From contig JAFVPB010000006.1 in NCBI GenBank assembly GCA_017505525.1, positions 1 through 58,689 of the forward strand: DNA of 58,689 nucleotides, in the 5' to 3' direction. Shown piece after piece: positions 50,497-58,607 of the stretch. Source of the stretch: Clostridia bacterium. Its GTDB lineage: Bacteria > Bacillota > Clostridia > UMGS1883. How positions within the stretch are numbered: the stretch's first letter is position 1; every line of letters starts with the position of its first letter. The notes under the pieces were generated by a model. The model ran no database searches. It saw only the letters and a list, made by a program, of their open reading frames with translations, and had not been told where the DNA came from. The position numbers and the translations under genes are program-made.

Positions 50497-50706
50497 GTGA
50501 ATGTGCACGATGGAAAATATGCATGGATAGTTAAAATAGGAGAAAAGGGGCAGTTTGTTATTCCCAAAGAAGCGAGAGATATGTTTAAATTTCATCCGGG
50601 AGATGAGATTTTAGTGCTTGGTGATGAAAAAAGGGGAATAGCAATTCTTCCGAAAGATAAGCAAAAAGAGTATATAAAAAAAGTTTTTTGTGAAATAGAA
50701 GAATGA
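50497..50706 (+). CDS. AbrB-family DNA-binding protein
   Basis: A 69-residue AbrB-like swapped-hairpin domain (KIGEKGQFVIPKEARDMFKF, HPGDEILVLGDEKRGIAILP) with a short acidic tail. GTG start supported by CGGAGG. It lies 14 bases before the glycosyltransferase and is probably its regulator. It could alternatively be an antitoxin-type AbrB, but no toxin follows. Confidence 0.87.
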   Translation: MNVHDGKYAWIVKIGEKGQFVIPKEARDMFKFHPGDEILVLGDEKRGIAILPKDKQKEYIKKVFCEIEE

Positions 50707-50720
50707 AATAAGGTGGAATA

Positions 50721-51923
50721 ATGAGTAAGATAGTTTTCTTTGGTATTCCAGCGCATGGGCATACAAATCCTACCTTGGAAATTGTAAAAGAGTTGGTTTC
50801 CCGCGGACACGAGGTTTGGTATTATTCATATATCATTATGCGTGAAAAAATCGAGTCGGCAGGTGCAAATTTTATATCCTGCGACAATTATGATGCCGAG
50901 CAGAGGCTTAGTGCTAAAGATGCTACACGTGTAGGAAAAGATCTGGCGTTTTCCACAAAGATATTGGTAGATACCACATTGGCACTCGATGATAAGGTTT
51001 GCAACGATATGGCAGAGCTTAAGCCTGATTGTATCGTTGCAGATTCCATGGCACTATGGGGGAAAGCCGTTGCACTAAAGCTCGGTATTCCTTTTGTTTC
51101 TTCAACAACAACCTTTGCCTTTAATCAGCACTCGGCAAAGATTATTAAACAAAGCATCGGAGATTTGTTAAAGATGATTTTCGCAATGCCAAAAACATCA
51201 AAACAAGTCAAAAGACTAAAGGATAAGGGGTATCCAGTTAAGAACATTCTTGATATTATCGGTAATGACGATAAAACACATACCATTGTATATACATCTC
51301 GCGAGTTTCAACCATTCTCAGAAACTTTTTCGGAAAAGTACGCATTTGTGGGACCCTCAATTCGTACTGCAACTGATAAAATAGAGAAAAACAGGGATAA
51401 ACTGATTTATATATCCATGGGAACTGTTAATAACGATATGATGCCTTTTTATAAAAAGTGTATATCCGCTTTTAAAAACACCGATTATCAGGTAATTATG
51501 TCTGTTGGTAATTTGGTATCTGTCAATGATTTTGGAGAACTTCCTGAAAACATATCAGTTTATTCGCATGTTGACCAAATTGCTGTTTTGGAAAAAGCTG
51601 ATGTGTTTGTATCACACTGCGGAATGAATAGCGTTAGCGAGAGCTTGTATTTTGAAGTTCCGCTTGTTATGCTTCCGCAGACGGCAGAACAAAAAGGTGT
51701 TGCCGAGCGGGTAGCGCAACTTGGTGCAGGATTAAAACCTGACAAAAGCGATGGTGATTCTCTTTTAAAAGCTATAAATCAAATTTTCAGAGTTAATACA
51801 TACAAGGAAAATGCGAAAAAAATTGCTCTCGGGTTTTCAAATTCTTCTGGAGTAAGAGGCGCAGCAGACAAAATTATGCAGGTTTGCACTGCACAAAACG
51901 ATGGAAATGATGCGATGAAATGA
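50721..51923 (+). CDS. UGT/MGT-family glycosyltransferase
   Basis: A 400-residue GT-B fold enzyme of the macrolide glycosyltransferase type. The N-terminal acceptor domain begins IVFFGIPAHGHTNPTLEIVKEL with the catalytic His (about 13). The C-terminal donor domain has ISMGTVNNDMMPFYKKC and the nucleotide-sugar motif VFVSHCGMNSVSESLYFEVPLVMLP (about 291-315). It probably glycosylates a small hydrophobic molecule, for instance to inactivate an antibiotic such as a macrolide, or to make a glycolipid; the acceptor is unknown. Confidence 0.87.
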   Translation: MSKIVFFGIPAHGHTNPTLEIVKELVSRGHEVWYYSYIIMREKIESAGANFISCDNYDAEQRLSAKDATRVGKDLAFSTKILVDTTLALDDKVCNDMAELKPDCIVADSMALWGKAVALKLGIPFVSSTTTFAFNQHSAKIIKQSIGDLLKMIFAMPKTSKQVKRLKDKGYPVKNILDIIGNDDKTHTIVYTSREFQPFSETFSEKYAFVGPSIRTATDKIEKNRDKLIYISMGTVNNDMMPFYKKCISAFKNTDYQVIMSVGNLVSVNDFGELPENISVYSHVDQIAVLEKADVFVSHCGMNSVSESLYFEVPLVMLPQTAEQKGVAERVAQLGAGLKPDKSDGDSLLKAINQIFRVNTYKENAKKIALGFSNSSGVRGAADKIMQVCTAQNDGNDAMK

Positions 51924-52000
51924 GTGGATTTTTAAGAGATATGTGGATTTTTCTTCGTGGTATAAAATAGTGTTATTATCTGATGAACCGTAGTCGAAAT

Positions 52001-52037
52001 AAAAAAGCAAGGTTTTGACTATACAAAACCTTGTTTT
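52001..52037 (-). terminator. Terminator following the tRNA-Ser fragment
   Basis: On the minus strand CAAGGTTTTG pairs with CAAAACCTTG, followed by CTTTTTT. Confidence 0.85.
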
Positions 52038-52092
52038 GGCGGAGAAGGTGGGATTCGAACCCACGTGCCCGTGAAGGTAAACGCATTTCGAG
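52037..52092 (-). pseudogene. 3' half of tRNA-Ser (CGA), severed at the anticodon loop
   Basis: On the minus strand the sequence runs from the anticodon loop CTCGAAA through 3' anticodon stem TGCG, a long variable arm (CCTTCACGGG), T-arm GTGGGTTCGAATCCCAC, acceptor CTTCTCCG and encoded CCA. The 5' half of the tRNA is missing: AACAG precedes CTCGAAA. Homology starting exactly at the anticodon loop is typical of an integrase crossover site, leaving a displaced tRNA 3' end. Confidence 0.85.
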
Positions 52093-52259
52093 CTGTTAGA
52101 GAGTCTTTTTAGATAGAGTAAATTAGCGGAAGTTAAAGGAACTTAAAAAGCGATAAAAACCGCATAAAATAAGGGCTTTGAGGGCTTAAAAACCTTCAAA
52201 GCCTTTGCTGTTCTATGAGTTTTCGTATTGCCACTTTTTGATGCATTTTTTGGGTTTTC

Positions 52260-52293
52260 GCTAGAAAAGTGCTAGAAAAATGTTAGAAAAAAT
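52260..52293 (+). repeat. Three tandem 11-base direct repeats beside the tRNA-Ser fragment
   Basis: GCTAGAAAAGT, GCTAGAAAAAT and GTTAGAAAAAA (allowing the first G from position 52260). Short tandem repeats near a tRNA att core resemble arm-type integrase binding sites; that is inference. Confidence 0.5.
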
Positions 52294-52360
52294 TATGAGT
52301 TGTTTTGGCGTTATTGAAATACCTATGAATATATAGTATAATTGATATAGAGGTGATGTT

Positions 52361-53056
52361 ATGAACAGACCGCACATAATCTGTCACATGGTGACATCAA
52401 TAGACGGAAAGGTTACGGGAGAATTTTTGTCCCGACCGGAATGTGAAAAGGCTACGGATATTTATTATGAGTTAAATCGTGAGTACAACAGAAATGGTGC
52501 AAGTGGTTTTATTTGCGGACGTGTAACTATGGAAGGCAGTTTCACGGGCGGTTGGTATCCTGATTTGGCGAAGTACCAGCCTATTGATAATAAAAATGAT
52601 TTTATCCCTGATAATTTGTCGGGGTTCTATGCAGTAAGCTTTGACCCCAAGGGTAAGCTTGGATGGAAAAGCAACAAAATAATTGACGAAGATCCCGGAT
52701 ACGGCGATGCACAAATAATAGAAGTTTTGACAGAACAGGCAGACGCCCGTTATCTTGCCTATCTTCAGAGTATGGAGATTCCATATATCTTTGCAGGCGA
52801 AAAAGAAATTGATGTTAAAATCGCTCTTGAAAAGCTTAAAAACCTTATGGATATAAACTGTCTTCTTTTAGAGGGCGGAAGCATTGTAAATGGATATTTT
52901 CAGCGTGCAGATGTGATTGACGAGATTAGCCTTGTTGTCGCACCGATTGTTGCAGACGCTGAAGATAAACCAATATTTATGGATAGCACATTATCCGAAT
53001 TTAAATTAAAAGAAATCAAACAATACGATGATGTTGTTTGGATGAATTATATATGA
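52361..53056 (+). CDS. RibD C-terminal/dihydrofolate-reductase-fold protein
   Basis: A 231-residue reductase-fold protein (MVTSIDGKVTGEFL, GASGFICGRVTMEGSF, NCLLLEGGSIVNGYFQRADVIDEISLVVAPIV), as in the pyrimidine reductase half of RibD and stand-alone YwjB-like proteins. It probably uses NADPH; the substrate is unknown and no riboflavin gene is adjacent. GAGGTGA precedes the ATG, and a 17-base-spaced promoter lies upstream. First gene right of the tRNA-Ser scar. Confidence 0.83.
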   Translation: MNRPHIICHMVTSIDGKVTGEFLSRPECEKATDIYYELNREYNRNGASGFICGRVTMEGSFTGGWYPDLAKYQPIDNKNDFIPDNLSGFYAVSFDPKGKLGWKSNKIIDEDPGYGDAQIIEVLTEQADARYLAYLQSMEIPYIFAGEKEIDVKIALEKLKNLMDINCLLLEGGSIVNGYFQRADVIDEISLVVAPIVADAEDKPIFMDSTLSEFKLKEIKQYDDVVWMNYI

Positions 53057-53104
53057 AAATAGAAAGATTCACGAATTTTGGTGAAATAAAGAAGGGAGAA
53101 ACTT

Positions 53105-53362
53105 ATGCCGTATAATTGTAAAGGAGATTTATACAAAATAGAAATTGTTAAAAAATTGCAGAATATGGGATATGATGTTAAAAGTGTAAATGCACTAAAT
53201 AAGCTTATGGAAGCGATGGGCTTGCTGATTCATTACGGTAATGGTTGGGGAACTACTGATAAAGGTGCTAAGTTCTCGATGTGGCATAAGGGGGTACTGA
53301 ATTCAGATGCATGGCATCCGGAATTGGTGGATGAAATTGTCAAGTATTTGAAAAGCAAATAA
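53105..53362 (+). CDS. Small hypothetical protein
   Basis: An 85-residue protein with no family I can name. It is mixed helical with a central YGNGWGTTDKGAKFSMWHKG segment, weakly like the C-terminal part of some phage antirepressor/regulator proteins. Start has GGGAG upstream (GAAGGGAGAAACTT). Real coding is supported by the ribosome site and by fitting between neighbours without overlap. Confidence 0.6.
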   Translation: MPYNCKGDLYKIEIVKKLQNMGYDVKSVNALNKLMEAMGLLIHYGNGWGTTDKGAKFSMWHKGVLNSDAWHPELVDEIVKYLKSK

Positions 53363-53412
53363 TATATCTCATTTAAAGAATGTCAAATAAAGTACAAAAG
53401 GAGAATAAAGAA

Positions 53413-53571
53413 ATGGCAACCAAAAGATACTTGGAGATTAATAGGAAAAAACATGGGTTTTTATGGTGTTTATGCATTGGATGGTGGGAAAGACCAATAG
53501 CAACTGTTTTGTGGTTGACATTAGCCAGTATTTGTGGTTTTAAGGGAGTACAATATAATTATTATAAGTGA
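53413..53571 (+). CDS. Small basic hydrophobic hypothetical protein
   Basis: A 52-residue protein with a basic N-terminus (MATKRYLEINRKKHG) and a hydrophobic centre with FLWCLCIGWWERP and VLWLTLASICGF, probably membrane-associated. The ATG at 53413 has AAAGGAG at good spacing; an upstream in-frame ATG (53380) lacks one. Function unknown. Confidence 0.5.
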   Translation: MATKRYLEINRKKHGFLWCLCIGWWERPIATVLWLTLASICGFKGVQYNYYK

Positions 53572-53659
53572 CATATATGTTTAGTCCTAACTTGATATAA
53601 ACTTGTTGTTAAAAACTTTGGCATATAGTTTATACAGTCTTTATAAGGTGGTTTATTAA

Positions 53660-55024
53660 ATGAATGACAAAAAGGAATTTTTAGCGACAGAGCCTATCGG
53701 TAAGCTTTTGTTCAGACTGTCCATTCCAACGGTTGTGGCACAGCTTATCAATATGCTTTACAATATAGTTGACCGCATATACATAGGTCATATGCCCGGT
53801 GATGGTAGCTTGGCACTTACAGGGGTTGGTGTATGTATGCCCCTGATTATGCTTGTTGCAGCTTTTGCTGCTCTTGTAAGCTCAGGCGGTGCACCGAGAG
53901 CATCTATCTTTATGGGTGAAAAGGATAACGAATCTGCCGAAAAGACACTTGGCAACTGCTTTAGTCTGCAGATTGTTGTTTCAATCATTTTGACGGCTAT
54001 TTCGCTTATATGGAACAAGGACTTGCTCCTTGCCTTTGGTGCAAGTGAAAACACAATCGGCTATGCGACCGATTATATGAGCATATATGCCATTGGCACA
54101 CTGTTTGTGCAGATGACCCTGGGTATGAATACATTCATAACTGCACAGGGCTTTACCACTGTATCTATGGTTTCGGTGATTATCGGTGCGGTGTGCAACA
54201 TTGTGCTTGACCCTATATTTATTTTTGGATTTGGTATGGGCGTAAAAGGTGCGGCACTTGCAACCATTATTTCGCAGATGCTTTCCTGTGTATGGATTAT
54301 CTCTTTCCTTTGCGGCAAAAAGACACAGCTCAAAATAAAAAAAGAAAATCTGAAACTCAGAGCGGACATAATACTGCCATGTATCGCACTTGGAACAGCG
54401 GCATTTGTAATGCAGTCGAGCGAGAGCGTGATTTCTGTTTGCTTTAATTCTTCACTCCTTAAATATGGCGGAGATATTGCAGTCGGTGCTATGACCATTA
54501 TGACAAGCGTAATGCAGTTTGCAATGTTACCTCTGCAGGGAATTGCACAAGGTGCTCAGCCCATTACAAGCTATAATTTTGGTGCTAAAAATGCGGATAG
54601 AGTTAAGAAAACCTTCCGTCTGCTTTTAATCACTTGTTTAACATATTCCATAGCACTCTGGGCGGCGGTTATGATTGCACCTCAGATGTTTGTTAAGATA
54701 TTTACATCAGATAGCACACTTGCACAGTTTGCAGCACCGATGCTAAGAATTTATCTTGGCGGACTTGGACTCTTTGGCATACAGATTGCCTGCCAGATGA
54801 CATTTACATCACTTGGCAAAGCGGCAAACTCCATTGTTGTTGCTGTTGTGCGTAAATTCGTATTGCTCCTTCCGCTGATTTATATCATGCCAAGCATTTT
54901 GGCAGACAAGACACAGGCGGTCTATATGGCAGAACCCGTCGCAGATATTATTGCGGTTACATTTACGGCAATACTGTTTACATTCCAGTTTAAGAAGGCA
55001 TTAAAAGAGATAACGGAGGTGTAA
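53660..55024 (+). CDS. MATE-family multidrug efflux transporter
   Basis: A 454-residue antiporter with about twelve hydrophobic segments in two homologous halves (IGKLLFRLSIPTVVAQLINMLYNIVDRIYIGHMPG at the N-terminus; PLQGIAQGAQPITSYNFGAKN in the second half). It belongs to the NorM/DinF-like clostridial branch that exports cationic drugs with Na+ or H+. It is followed 2 bases later by the disulfide reductase gene, so the two are cotranscribed. Confidence 0.92.
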   Translation: MNDKKEFLATEPIGKLLFRLSIPTVVAQLINMLYNIVDRIYIGHMPGDGSLALTGVGVCMPLIMLVAAFAALVSSGGAPRASIFMGEKDNESAEKTLGNCFSLQIVVSIILTAISLIWNKDLLLAFGASENTIGYATDYMSIYAIGTLFVQMTLGMNTFITAQGFTTVSMVSVIIGAVCNIVLDPIFIFGFGMGVKGAALATIISQMLSCVWIISFLCGKKTQLKIKKENLKLRADIILPCIALGTAAFVMQSSESVISVCFNSSLLKYGGDIAVGAMTIMTSVMQFAMLPLQGIAQGAQPITSYNFGAKNADRVKKTFRLLLITCLTYSIALWAAVMIAPQMFVKIFTSDSTLAQFAAPMLRIYLGGLGLFGIQIACQMTFTSLGKAANSIVVAVVRKFVLLLPLIYIMPSILADKTQAVYMAEPVADIIAVTFTAILFTFQFKKALKEITEV

Positions 55025-55026
55025 AA

Positions 55027-56703
55027 ATGAAGATAGTTATTGTTGGAGGAGTTGCAGGCGGTGCTACGGCTGCGGCAAGAATCAGAAGACTTGATGAAAA
55101 TGCAGAGATAATCATTTTTGAACGAAGCGGATATGTTTCATATGCAAATTGCGGACTCCCTTACTATATCGGTGGAGAAATCTCTGACAAAGAAGATTTG
55201 TTTTTGCAGACTCCCGAAGGATTTTGGTCGAGATTTAAAATTGATGTAAGAACCCTCCATGAGGTAACTAAAATAAATCGCAAAAGAAAAACTGTTACGG
55301 TTTTGGATAAGAATGCTGGAAACGTGTTTGAAGAAAGCTATGACAAACTTATTTTATCTCCTGGTGCAAAGCCTGTTATGCCTGACTTTTGCATAGGTGA
55401 TTGCAGTAACATTTTCACACTGCGCACAGTAGAAGATACGCTTAAAATTCGTGAGTTTACAGACAACAATCCGATTAAGACAGCCGTTATCATCGGCGGT
55501 GGTTTTATAGGACTTGAGATGGCGGAAAATCTTAAAAACCGCAGTATAGATATTACTGTCATCCAAAAAGGCGACCACCTTTTAAACACAGTAGATAGTG
55601 ACATTGCATCATTTGTTCACACAAATTTAAGGACAAAGGGCATCAATATTCTTTTAAATGCCAATGTAAAAAGCATTGAGAATAATATGGTTGTTACCGA
55701 TTGTCAGGAAATACCTGCCGATATGGTCATTGTATCTGTTGGTGTTTCACCTGAAAACACGCTTGCAAAGGATGCGGGACTCGCATTGGGCGTAAAGGGG
55801 GCAATTGCAGTTTCTGACAATATGCAAACCTCGGACGAGGACATTTATGCAGTCGGTGATGCGGTAGAGGTTATAAACTTTATTTCAAAGGGTAAGGCAG
55901 TTATAACATTAGCGGGCCCTGCAAATAAGCAGGGGCGAATTGCAGCAGATAATATTTGCGGCATTAACAGCACCTATAAAGGTACGCAAGGTGCATCGGT
56001 TATTAAACTATTTGATATGACAGTAGCATCAACAGGAATGACTGAAACTCAGCTTAAATTAAGCAATATTGCTTACGAAAAAGTCATTCTTTCGCCCCTT
56101 TCTCACGCGGGATATTACCCGGGGGCAACAGTTATGACCTTAAAGGTTATATTTGAAAAGGAAACCTATAAAATCCTCGGCGCACAAGCGGTAGGTTATG
56201 AGGGTGTTGAAAAAAGAATTGATGTAATTGCTACGGCAATTTTTGCAGGACTTACAGCGGACAAGCTAAAAGACCTTGAGCTTTCCTATGCGCCACCATA
56301 TTCTTCGGCAAAAGACCCTGTGAATATGGCAGGCTTTATCATTGAAAATATGAAAAATGGTATTGTAGGGCAGTTCTATTATGAGGATATTCCTCTTCTT
56401 CAAAAAAGAGATGATATCACGCTTTTAGATACAAGAACTGTCTACGAATATATGCGCGGTCATGCAGAGGGCTTTATCAATATCCCCGTTGATGAATTGC
56501 GTGAAAGATTCACAGAACTCGATAAATCAAAGCCTGTATATGTGATGTGCCAGAGCGGTTTAAGGAGCTATCTTGCGACAAGAATACTTATGCAAAACGG
56601 TTTTGATGCCTACAATTTTGCAGGCGGATACAGACTTTATGGCACGATGTACTATGATGAGGCCAAATCAAAAAGAGCATATGACTGCGGAATGGAGAAA
56701 TAA
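55027..56703 (+). CDS. CoA-disulfide reductase with C-terminal rhodanese domain
   Basis: A 558-residue flavoprotein of the CoADR-RHD type. FAD motif VIVGGVAGGATAAARIRR (about 3-20), the single active Cys in SYANCGLPYYIGG (C43), the NAD(P)H motif AVIIGGGFIGLEMAENL (about 156-172) and FAD-binding YAVGDAVEV. The rhodanese part (about 455-550) has LLDTRTVYEYMRGHAEGFINIP and the active-site loop VMCQSGLRS. Known homologues reduce CoA persulfides, polysulfide or CoA disulfide. GGAGG site. Confidence 0.92.
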   Translation: MKIVIVGGVAGGATAAARIRRLDENAEIIIFERSGYVSYANCGLPYYIGGEISDKEDLFLQTPEGFWSRFKIDVRTLHEVTKINRKRKTVTVLDKNAGNVFEESYDKLILSPGAKPVMPDFCIGDCSNIFTLRTVEDTLKIREFTDNNPIKTAVIIGGGFIGLEMAENLKNRSIDITVIQKGDHLLNTVDSDIASFVHTNLRTKGINILLNANVKSIENNMVVTDCQEIPADMVIVSVGVSPENTLAKDAGLALGVKGAIAVSDNMQTSDEDIYAVGDAVEVINFISKGKAVITLAGPANKQGRIAADNICGINSTYKGTQGASVIKLFDMTVASTGMTETQLKLSNIAYEKVILSPLSHAGYYPGATVMTLKVIFEKETYKILGAQAVGYEGVEKRIDVIATAIFAGLTADKLKDLELSYAPPYSSAKDPVNMAGFIIENMKNGIVGQFYYEDIPLLQKRDDITLLDTRTVYEYMRGHAEGFINIPVDELRERFTELDKSKPVYVMCQSGLRSYLATRILMQNGFDAYNFAGGYRLYGTMYYDEAKSKRAYDCGMEK

Positions 56704-56704
56704 A

Positions 56705-57067
56705 ATGTTAAATAAATTATTAAAAAGCGTATTGGACCAGGACACAGCCCCTGTGGTTGTTTGCGATATAGATGATATTATTGTATATATGAATCCATCT
56801 GCGATTACTCGGTATCACAAGGATTTGACAGGCAGAAGTATTAAAGACTGCCATCCGCCAAAGGCAAATGAAATGATTGACAAGGTGGTTGCCTGGTTTC
56901 GCGAAAGCAAGGATAACAACATCATATACACCTATCGCAATGACGAGGAAAACAAGGATGTATATATGGTTGCTCTTCGTGATGACGACGGGACCTTAAT
57001 CGGCTATTACGAAAAACACGAATACAGAAACAAAGAAACAGTAGGGCTTTATCAGCCAAAAAAATAA
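56705..57067 (+). CDS. Small PAS-domain protein
   Basis: A 120-residue single PAS fold (APVVVCDIDDIIVYMNPSAI, then TGRSIKDCHPP, FRESKDNNIIYTYRNDEENKDVYMVAL). No output domain is attached. Single PAS proteins of this form bind small ligands or cofactors such as heme or flavin; ligand unknown. It starts one base after the disulfide reductase stop, coupled to it, and is followed by a NifX-like protein, suggesting a redox or sulfur-linked sensor role. Confidence 0.82.
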   Translation: MLNKLLKSVLDQDTAPVVVCDIDDIIVYMNPSAITRYHKDLTGRSIKDCHPPKANEMIDKVVAWFRESKDNNIIYTYRNDEENKDVYMVALRDDDGTLIGYYEKHEYRNKETVGLYQPKK

Positions 57068-57090
57068 ATTATTAAAGGAGACAAAACACT

Positions 57091-57495
57091 ATGAAAATTG
57101 CAGTAACTTATGAAAACGGAGAAATCTTTGGACATTTTGGACACACAAAACAGTTTAAGGTATATGAGACCGAAAACGGAAAAATAATTTCATCAAAAGT
57201 AGTAGATACAAACGGAAGCGGACATGGAGCACTTGCCGGTATGCTCTCTGCACTCAATATTGATGTGCTTATATGCGGCGGTATCGGCGGAGGTGCACAG
57301 ATGGCTCTCGCTCAGGCAGGAATTAAATTATTCGGCGGAGTTCAGGGCAATGCAGACAAAGCGGTGGAGGATTACCTTAACGACGCTCTTTCATACGACC
57401 CCGATGCAAAATGCGACCACCACGACCACGAACACACTGATAGTCACACTTGCGGTGAACACGGTTGCGGCGGAAACTGTCACGGACACAACTAA
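57091..57495 (+). CDS. NifX/NafY-like (dinitrogenase FeMo-cofactor biosynthesis fold) protein with His-rich tail
   Basis: A 134-residue protein. The NifX/NifB-C fold covers about 1-105 (KIAVTYENGEIFGHFGHTKQF, VLICGGIGGGAQMALAQAGIKLF). The last ~28 residues hold many His and Cys (CDHHDHEHTDSHTCGEHGCG), a likely metal-binding tail. Nitrogenase genes are absent, so it probably carries iron, molybdenum or an Fe-S cluster for another purpose. AAAGGAG site. Confidence 0.87.
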   Translation: MKIAVTYENGEIFGHFGHTKQFKVYETENGKIISSKVVDTNGSGHGALAGMLSALNIDVLICGGIGGGAQMALAQAGIKLFGGVQGNADKAVEDYLNDALSYDPDAKCDHHDHEHTDSHTCGEHGCGGNCHGHN

Positions 57496-57518
57496 AGGTT
57501 TTATAAAAGAGGTACAAC

Positions 57519-57854
57519 ATGAGAACAAGACAAGAAGTGATCGATTTTTGTCTATCGCTTAATGACACATACGAAGATTATCCCTTCCATGACTTTAACT
57601 GGACAGTGATGCGACACAAGGGTAATCAAAAGATGTTTGCAGCTATATATGAGCATTTGGATAACATCTGGGTTAATGTGAAATGCGACCCTAATCTTAC
57701 ATATATGTGGCGTTCTACCTATGATGCAGTCGTTCCTGCATATCATATGAATAAATGGCATTGGAATTCCATTATTCTCGACGGAAGCATACCGCCAGAT
57801 GAAATCAAGAATATGATTGACGACAGTTTTGAGCTGACCAAACCAAAAAAGTGA
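57519..57854 (+). CDS. MmcQ/YjbR-family DNA-binding-like protein
   Basis: A 111-residue YjbR/CyaY-fold protein (RTRQEVIDFCLSLNDTYEDYPF, MFAAIYEHLDNIWVNVKCDP, PAYHMNKWHWNSIIL). The family is often annotated as DNA-binding, but its biochemical role is not established. Its stop overlaps the alternative GTG start of the sirtuin gene. Confidence 0.88.
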   Translation: MRTRQEVIDFCLSLNDTYEDYPFHDFNWTVMRHKGNQKMFAAIYEHLDNIWVNVKCDPNLTYMWRSTYDAVVPAYHMNKWHWNSIILDGSIPPDEIKNMIDDSFELTKPKK

Positions 57855-57862
57855 GGCAAAAA

Positions 57863-58603
57863 ATGATGATAGAAAAATTTGCAGAGATGATTAAAGAGTG
57901 CAGTAGCATCGTTTTCTTTGGCGGTGCAGGTGTTTCTACCGAAAGCGGTGTTAAGGACTATCGCAGCCAAGACGGACTTTATAACACCGTGAAAGAATAC
58001 GGTGTACCTCCAGAAGAAATTTTAAGCCATGACTTCTTTTTTCAAAACACCGAAACTTTTTATGATTTTTACAGAAAATATTTTATCATTGAAGTTGAGC
58101 CTAACAATGCCCACAAAGTGTTGGCAAAGCTTGAAAACATGGGTAAACTCAAAGCAGTAATAACGCAAAACATAGATGGTCTGCATCAAAGAGCAGGCAG
58201 TAAAATTGTAATTGAACTCCACGGAACTGCAGAGAAATTTTATTGTGCCTCCTGCGGTAAAAAGGGCGATACAGACAAGGTCTTGTCAGAAATCAAAGAC
58301 AAGAATGTGCCAAAGTGTGAATGCGGTGGCATTATGAAACCAAAGGTTGTTCTCTATGGCGAAAATCTCTATGATGGAGTTGCGGAATCGGCAATACGAC
58401 ATATCGAAAACGCTGATATGCTGATAGTTGGAGGAACTTCTCTTGCGGTGTATCCAGCCGCATCATTTGTGAGATATTTCAGAGGCAAATATATCGTTAT
58501 GATTAATAAGTCTGAAACGGAATACGATAACAACGCCGACCTGGTTATCAGGGAAAATATCGGCGAAGTATTCAGTCAAGTAATGGAAAAGATTGAGGGT
58601 TAA
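57863..58603 (+). CDS. Sir2-family NAD-dependent protein deacylase
   Basis: A 246-residue sirtuin. NAD-binding GGAGVSTESGVKDYRS (about 19-34; VKDY replaces the usual IPDF), the catalytic region TQNIDGLHQRAGS with His (about 97-109), ELHGTAEKFYC, zinc ligands CASCGKKG and CECGG, and GGTSLAVYPAASF. Likely lysine deacetylase or deacylase. The ATG at 57863 fits the GTGAGG site; a GTG at 57851 overlaps the yjbR stop. Confidence 0.93.
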   Translation: MMIEKFAEMIKECSSIVFFGGAGVSTESGVKDYRSQDGLYNTVKEYGVPPEEILSHDFFFQNTETFYDFYRKYFIIEVEPNNAHKVLAKLENMGKLKAVITQNIDGLHQRAGSKIVIELHGTAEKFYCASCGKKGDTDKVLSEIKDKNVPKCECGGIMKPKVVLYGENLYDGVAESAIRHIENADMLIVGGTSLAVYPAASFVRYFRGKYIVMINKSETEYDNNADLVIRENIGEVFSQVMEKIEG

Positions 58604-58607
58604 TGTG

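Larger units (their letters stand above)
51924..52360. other. 437-base gap with a severed tRNA and candidate attachment region
   Basis: It contains a minus-strand terminator (52001-52037), the 3' half of tRNA-Ser (52037-52092), a hairpin GGCTTTGA/TTCAAAGCC (about 52171-52204), tandem direct repeats (52260-52293) and the promoter TTGAAA-17-TATAAT (52314-52342) of the next gene. No protein gene is visible. Confidence 0.7.

Noticed and set aside
50497-50706. AbrB-type antitoxin of a toxin-antitoxin pair
   Set aside because: The next gene is a 400-residue glycosyltransferase, not a toxin such as MazF or a PIN protein.
57091-57495. Evidence for nitrogen fixation
   Set aside because: The NifX-like protein is alone; no nifHDK, nifB or nifEN genes are in the window, and the fold is common in non-fixing anaerobes.
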